Below, in pieces: positions 7,420 to 10,891 of a DNA stretch of 10,891 nt. Position 1 is the first letter of the stretch; every line of letters begins with the position of its first letter. Under the pieces are notes generated by a model, which was given only the letters and a program-made list of their open reading frames with translations, did not search any database and was not told where the DNA came from. Made by a program: the position numbers and the translations under genes. Source of the DNA: Candidatus Aminicenantota bacterium (GTDB lineage: Bacteria; Acidobacteriota; Aminicenantia; Aminicenantales; Aminicenantaceae); the NCBI GenBank assembly GCA_030670375.1, contig DAOVBT010000033.1, positions 1-10,891 on the forward strand, in the 5' to 3' direction.

Positions 7420-7445
7420 TGAAAATGGTTGTGTTATCATTTTCA
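7420..7445 (+). repeat. Hairpin inside the MITE-like element
   Basis: TGAAAATG (7420-7427) pairs perfectly with CATTTTCA (7438-7445). Two more pairs inside (G7428-U7437, U7429-A7436) are possible in plus-strand RNA, leaving a short loop. Confidence 0.5.
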
Positions 7446-7448
7446 GTG

Positions 7449-7471
7449 ATGTCAGGATAAGTTCCTGACAT
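7449..7471 (+). repeat. 9-bp hairpin inside the MITE-like element
   Basis: ATGTCAGGA (7449-7457) and TCCTGACAT (7463-7471) form a perfect 9-bp stem with a 5-base loop TAAGT. It lies three bases after the preceding hairpin, so the element's core can fold into two adjacent stem-loops. No T-tract follows, so it does not look like a terminator. Confidence 0.55.
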
Positions 7472-7535
7472 TGTTGAAGTAAAAAAACATCGACGTTTTT
7501 TATGAATAGTTCAGGTTAAATAGGGCTCTGAATTT

Positions 7536-7540
7536 GAGGA
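7536..7540 (+). promoter_or_regulatory. Ribosome binding site of valS
   Basis: GAGGA followed by seven bases before ATG 7548. It lies outside the right end of the MITE-like element, so translation initiation signals of valS are intact. Confidence 0.65.
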
Positions 7541-7547
7541 TAGGTGC

Positions 7548-10187
7548 ATGAAAGAAAAAATCGTTTTGGCAAAAGCCTATAATCCTGATCCTGTTGAAGA
7601 AAAGTGGTTGAGAGATTGGAAGGAAAAGGGTGTTTTTACACCAAAAATGCCGTCTTCTGCAAAAAGATTCTCGATGGTCCTTCCCCCGCCGAACGTTACC
7701 GGCTCTCTTCATATGGGGCATGCCTTGTGTTTCACACTGCCAGACATCATCGTGCGATGGAAAAGGATGCAAGGATACAACACCCTTTGGCTCCCGGGTA
7801 CAGACCATGCCAGCATCGCTGTCCATAACGTGATTGAACAGAGCCTGGAGGAAAAGGGCCTGTCCAGGGAAAAACTCGGCAGAGAAAAATTCTTAGAGAC
7901 TGCATGGGATTGGAAACAGAAATACGGAGGTGTGATCATAGACCAGCTCATTAAGCTGGGGACTTCTCTGGATTGGACCAGGGAAAGATTCACACTGGAT
8001 GAAGGGTTTCACAGAGCTGTGGTGCGCGTCTTTGTCGATCTCTACAAAGAAGGGCTGATCTACAGGGATTATTACCTTGTGAACAGATGTCCTCATTGTG
8101 CCACTGTGCTATCGGATATAGAGGTTGAGCATAAAGAGTTGGCCTCGAAACTCACGTACATTAAGTACCCAGTTGTTGACTCGGAGGATTATATCATCGT
8201 GGCCACAACACGGCCCGAAACCCTGCTGGGAGATACGGCTGTCGCTGTTCATCCGGAGGATGAACGTTATGCCAAGCATGTGGGACGAAAGGTGCTTCTT
8301 CCCCTCCAGAACAGGGAGATCCCGGTCATTGCAGATGAGTCGGTGGAGATGGATTTCGGCACCGGCGCTGTCAAGGTAACCCCGGCTCATGATCCTGCGG
8401 ATTTCCAGCTGGGAAAACGCCACAACCTCGAACAGGTCATCGTTATAGATGGCTCTGGGATTATGACAAAAGATGCAGGCGAAGAGTTCGCAGGTTTGGA
8501 CAGGTTTGCGTGTCGGGAAAAAGTGCTGGCCCGGTTGGAAGAACAGGGCTTGATTGAAAAAACCGAGGACTACCATCATGCGGTAGGCCATTGCTACCGG
8601 TGCAAAAACATCATCGAGCCCAATCTGTCCTGGCAGTGGTTTGTCAAGGTCGAACCTCTGGCCAGGGAAGCCATCCGGGTCGTCGAAGAGGGAGAGATTA
8701 AATTTATCCCTTCCAACTGGGCCAAGACTTATTTTGAGTGGATGTACAATATCCATGATTGGTGCATCTCGCGCCAGCTCTGGTGGGGTCACAGGATTCC
8801 GGCTTGGTATTGCCAGGAGTGCGGCGAGATCATCGTGGCCGAGTCAACACCAGAACAATGCGACAAGTGTCAGAGTACAAACCTTGTCCAAGAAGAGGAC
8901 GTTTTGGACACCTGGTTCAGTTCAGCCTTGTGGCCCTTCGCCACCATGGGTTGGCCGGATGAGACCGAAGACTTAAAAACATTTTACCCCACGGACTTGA
9001 TGTCCACCGGGTTCGATATCATCTTTTTCTGGGTGGCCCGGATGATCATGATGGGATTGAAGTTTGCCAAGGACATTCCGTTCCGTCATGTTTTTATCAA
9101 CGGATTGGTGAGGGATTTCAAGCGGCGCAAGATGAGCAAATCCGAAGGCAATATTGTCGACCCGCTGGAAATGATGAAAAAGTATGGGACAGATGCCTTG
9201 CGCTTTAGCCTTACAGCTCTTGCTATTCCGGGGATGGATATTTCTCTCAGTGAGGAACGGATGGCCGGTTACAGGGCATTCGTGAACAAGATCTGGAATG
9301 CTTCTCGGTTCGTTTTGATCAACTTGCAGGAGGAAGATCTGGAAGTGAACGAGGAGGAGTTAACCCTGGCTGACAGATGGATCAGAAGCCGTTTAACCCA
9401 GGCTATCGCTGACATGAGCGCTGCTTTGGAGGAGTACAAGTTTTACGAGGCCGCTGACAAGATATACCACTTTGTGTGGCATGAATTTTGCGATTGGTAC
9501 ATCGAACTGGTCAAGCCAAGTCTGAAACAGGGAAACCGCACGAGCCTGGCCGTGCTTATCGATACCCTGGATCAAATATTGCGGCTTCTCCACCCGATCA
9601 TGCCGTTTGTGACAGAAGAACTCTGGCAGCACCTTCCTTCGGATGGCATTTCTCTTGCTCTGGCTGAATTTCCAACCCCAGATGCGCGAATGGTAGATAA
9701 GGGGGAAGAGAGTGCCATGAAAGTGCTCCAAAACGCAATTGTTGAGCTGAGAACCTTGAAAGCTGAAAACCAAATCCCCCTGAAACAAAAAATACGCCTA
9801 TTGGTCAAATGTAGCAAACAGGAAAAAAAGGCCATCCGCGAACATCAAGTTTACTTTGAGGTATTGGCTAATGTCGAGAGTCTGGAGATCCTGGATGAGT
9901 TCCCCGAAGGCCAAATGATGTTAAAAGGGGTGGCCGGTTCGATTGAGATGGCAATACCCCTCGAGAAAGGTTTGGTCGATTTCGAAAAGGAAAAACAGCG
10001 TTTGGAAAAAGAACTGACGAAAATAAAAGCAGAAATAGAAAAGATAGAAAGCCGGCTGGGAAATGAATCGTTTGTGGAAAAGGCGCCCAAAGAAGTTGTG
10101 GAAGAAACAAAAACACGATTGCAAGAGCTTCAAGACCGGAATAAAAGACTCAGCGAAAACCTGGAGAACATTCTGTCGCTTCTCTAA
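7548..10187 (+). CDS. valS: Valine--tRNA ligase (ValRS)
   Basis: Charges tRNA-Val with valine using ATP in the cytosol and edits misactivated threonine. The 879-aa protein is a class Ia synthetase of the shorter bacterial length (E. coli about 950, Bacillus about 880). It has the family N-terminus KAYNPDPVEEKW, the HIGH-type motif HMGH at 55-58 in PPPNVTGSLHMGHAL, and cysteine pairs including CPHC at 181-184, HCYRC and CQECGE...CDKC that suggest zinc binding. The CP1 editing domain has ATTRPETLLGDTAVAVHPEDERY and GTGAVKVTPAHDPADF. KMSKS is at 528-532. A helical anticodon-binding domain follows, and a C-terminal coiled coil (about 805-879, rich in Glu/Lys/Leu heptads) matches the tRNA-binding arm of ValRS. 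Start chosen by the GAGGA site. Its leader contains the inverted-repeat element; coaX follows after 56 bases. No defects seen. Confidence 0.98.
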   Translation: MKEKIVLAKAYNPDPVEEKWLRDWKEKGVFTPKMPSSAKRFSMVLPPPNVTGSLHMGHALCFTLPDIIVRWKRMQGYNTLWLPGTDHASIAVHNVIEQSLEEKGLSREKLGREKFLETAWDWKQKYGGVIIDQLIKLGTSLDWTRERFTLDEGFHRAVVRVFVDLYKEGLIYRDYYLVNRCPHCATVLSDIEVEHKELASKLTYIKYPVVDSEDYIIVATTRPETLLGDTAVAVHPEDERYAKHVGRKVLLPLQNREIPVIADESVEMDFGTGAVKVTPAHDPADFQLGKRHNLEQVIVIDGSGIMTKDAGEEFAGLDRFACREKVLARLEEQGLIEKTEDYHHAVGHCYRCKNIIEPNLSWQWFVKVEPLAREAIRVVEEGEIKFIPSNWAKTYFEWMYNIHDWCISRQLWWGHRIPAWYCQECGEIIVAESTPEQCDKCQSTNLVQEEDVLDTWFSSALWPFATMGWPDETEDLKTFYPTDLMSTGFDIIFFWVARMIMMGLKFAKDIPFRHVFINGLVRDFKRRKMSKSEGNIVDPLEMMKKYGTDALRFSLTALAIPGMDISLSEERMAGYRAFVNKIWNASRFVLINLQEEDLEVNEEELTLADRWIRSRLTQAIADMSAALEEYKFYEAADKIYHFVWHEFCDWYIELVKPSLKQGNRTSLAVLIDTLDQILRLLHPIMPFVTEELWQHLPSDGISLALAEFPTPDARMVDKGEESAMKVLQNAIVELRTLKAENQIPLKQKIRLLVKCSKQEKKAIREHQVYFEVLANVESLEILDEFPEGQMMLKGVAGSIEMAIPLEKGLVDFEKEKQRLEKELTKIKAEIEKIESRLGNESFVEKAPKEVVEETKTRLQELQDRNKRLSENLENILSLL

Positions 10188-10243
10188 AATATCCTGTTTT
10201 TTGGCTCTGTTTTTTATTAATAGATCAGGATGGGAGGATTGAC
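10188..10243 (+). other. Short valS-coaX spacer, no clear terminator
   Basis: Fifty-six bases with two CTGTTTTTT tracts (10194-10202 and 10207-10215) but no stem directly before either. ATCCTG (10191-10196) and CAGGAT (10226-10231) can pair across a 29-base loop, just upstream of the coaX ribosome binding site. Co-transcription of valS and coaX is likely. Confidence 0.45.
10232..10237 (+). promoter_or_regulatory. Ribosome binding site of coaX
   Basis: GGGAGG with six bases to ATG 10244: a strong, well-spaced Shine-Dalgarno that fixes the coaX start. Confidence 0.8.
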
Positions 10244-10891
10244 ATGTTATTGGCTGTGGATATCGGAAACACAAATATTGCATTGGGAGTGTTTGACGGC
10301 AAAGATCTCATCCAGCACTGGAAAATCAGGTCAGAACAGCAAAAATCAAGTGATGAATATGAAATCATTTTGCTCAATCTTTTGTCACTTAATCATCTCG
10401 CAGTAAAAAGTATTCGATCGGTCATCATTTCCAGTGTTGTCCCTCCGCTCACACCGGTTTTCCAGAGTCTGAGCCAGGACTTTTTAAACATAAATCCACT
10501 TGTGGTGGGGCCAGGGCTGAAGACCGGGATGTCCATTCTGTACGAGAATCCACAAGATGTTGGTGCCGATCGAATCGTGGCTTCGATAGCGGCCTTCGAT
10601 AAATACGGGGGGCCTGCCATCATCGTCGATTTTGGAACGGCCACGACGTTTGATGCCATTTCCAAAGATGGCGAGTATCTGGGAGGGGCCATTGCACCCG
10701 GAATTCAGATCGCTGCCGAGGCCCTATACCTCAAGACTGCCAAACTTCCGCGCATTGAAATAAAAAAACCCAAAAATGCTATCGGACGGACCACAGTCAC
10801 CAGTATGCAATCTGGCCTTTATTTTGGTTATATCGGGCTTATCTCCAACATCATCGACGAGATTTCCAAAGAATTGGGTGAGGGAATAAAA
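10244..10891 (+). CDS. coaX: Type III pantothenate kinase (partial, runs off window)
   Basis: Phosphorylates pantothenate with ATP, the first committed step of coenzyme A synthesis, in the cytosol. The first 216 codons are present; the family is about 255-260 aa, so roughly 40 residues lie beyond the edge. It is an ASKHA-fold kinase: the N-terminal phosphate loop is LLAVDIGNTNIALGVFDG (Asp6, Asn9, Thr10, Asn11), the substrate and catalytic segment is GADRI (Gly107, Asp109, Arg110), and the second phosphate motif is DFGTATTFD (Asp129 on), followed by YLGGAIAPGI. These distinguish it from type I CoaA and type II kinases. Type III enzymes are known to resist CoA feedback and to need a monovalent cation. 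The start is fixed by GGGAGG. birA, often next to coaX in bacteria, is absent between valS and coaX here. Confidence 0.95.
   Translation, partial: MLLAVDIGNTNIALGVFDGKDLIQHWKIRSEQQKSSDEYEIILLNLLSLNHLAVKSIRSVIISSVVPPLTPVFQSLSQDFLNINPLVVGPGLKTGMSILYENPQDVGADRIVASIAAFDKYGGPAIIVDFGTATTFDAISKDGEYLGGAIAPGIQIAAEALYLKTAKLPRIEIKKPKNAIGRTTVTSMQSGLYFGYIGLISNIIDEISKELGEGIK

Larger units (their letters stand above)
7333..7518. mobile_element. MITE-like element with 31-base terminal inverted repeats
   Basis: The left end 7333-7363 and right end 7488-7518 are inverted copies of each other over 31 bases with two mismatches (7342/7509 and 7340/7511); the inner 21 bases (7343-7363 with 7488-7508) are perfect. 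The 186-base element codes for nothing and is about one third G+C by hand count, poorer than the flanking genes. It begins TA and ends TA, which would fit a TA target duplication as in IS630/Tc1-mariner-type MITEs; no longer target duplication is visible. Three smaller palindromes lie inside. Both mismatches become G-U pairs in plus-strand RNA, so a large RNA stem is the main alternative. It ends 29 bases before the valS ATG, so it likely shapes the valS leader. No transposase is present in the window. Confidence 0.6.
7133..7547. other. Structured non-coding region between receiver gene and valS
   Basis: This 415-base gap has no supportable gene. The left half (7133-7332) holds a nested inverted repeat, a third copy of its arm, and a 24-base near-copy of part of the upstream gene. 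The right half is occupied by a 186-base element with long terminal inverted repeats (7333-7518). The final 29 bases hold the valS ribosome binding site. I find no T-box, tRNA or good intrinsic terminator; a valS promoter must lie in here or upstream, but no hexamer pair is convincing. Confidence 0.7.

Noticed and set aside
7395..7440. TATAAA and TATCAT as -10 boxes for valS within the element
   Set aside because: Neither has a -35 hexamer at a workable distance; such boxes are expected by chance in AT-rich sequence.
7133..7547. T-box riboswitch controlling valS
   Set aside because: I see no T-box consensus sequence and no terminator/antiterminator pair with a U-tract; T-boxes are also mainly a Gram-positive device.
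8109..8792. 227-codon minus-strand open frame inside valS
   Set aside because: Antisense to the editing domain of valS; no independent support.

Overview
The window is ordinary bacterial chromosome with five housekeeping or metabolic genes, one small signalling-type gene, and one unusual 415-base intergenic stretch. Gene content and style suggest a Gram-negative anaerobe of the Desulfobacterota (delta-proteobacterial) type: an archaeal-type phosphoglycerate mutase, a 1.16-kaa DnaE1 polymerase, a ~880-aa ValRS and a type III pantothenate kinase, at middling G+C. This is an inference from gene families as I know them, not from a marker gene, and other phyla remain possible.

Layout, left to right. 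Positions 1-217 hold no gene I can support. apgM (218-1420, minus) encodes cofactor-independent phosphoglycerate mutase. It is transcribed away from guaA across a 128-base divergent promoter region. The guaA side has an extended -10 box so close to the ATG, with no Shine-Dalgarno, that the mRNA may be leaderless. guaA (GMP synthase), dnaE (DNA polymerase III alpha) and a stand-alone receiver-domain gene then form a tight plus-strand operon, with ATGA start/stop overlaps at both joints. The receiver protein has Asn where the phosphorylated Asp should be, so it is probably a pseudo-receiver. DnaE appears to keep the complete PHP metal-binding set.

Positions 7133-7547 are non-coding and dense in structure. 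First comes a nested inverted repeat (7143-7230) with a perfect hairpin inside it. Next is a 24-base near-copy (22/24) of an internal piece of the receiver gene. Last is a 186-base AT-rich element (7333-7518) bounded by 31-base inverted repeats matching at 29 of 31 positions, with further hairpins inside. It begins with TA and ends with TA, and reads best as a MITE-like non-autonomous insertion, or alternatively a large RNA structure. It stops 29 bases before the valS start codon.

valS (valyl-tRNA synthetase) follows, then after 56 bases without a clear terminator coaX (type III pantothenate kinase), which runs off the right edge.

The genes serve core processes: glycolysis/gluconeogenesis, guanine nucleotide synthesis, DNA replication, tRNA charging and coenzyme A synthesis. 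I see no CRISPR array, tRNA, rRNA, transposase, phage gene or defence system. The most noteworthy items are the MITE-like element, the degenerate receiver co-transcribed with the replicative polymerase, and the short duplicated tract linking that gene to the downstream intergenic region.
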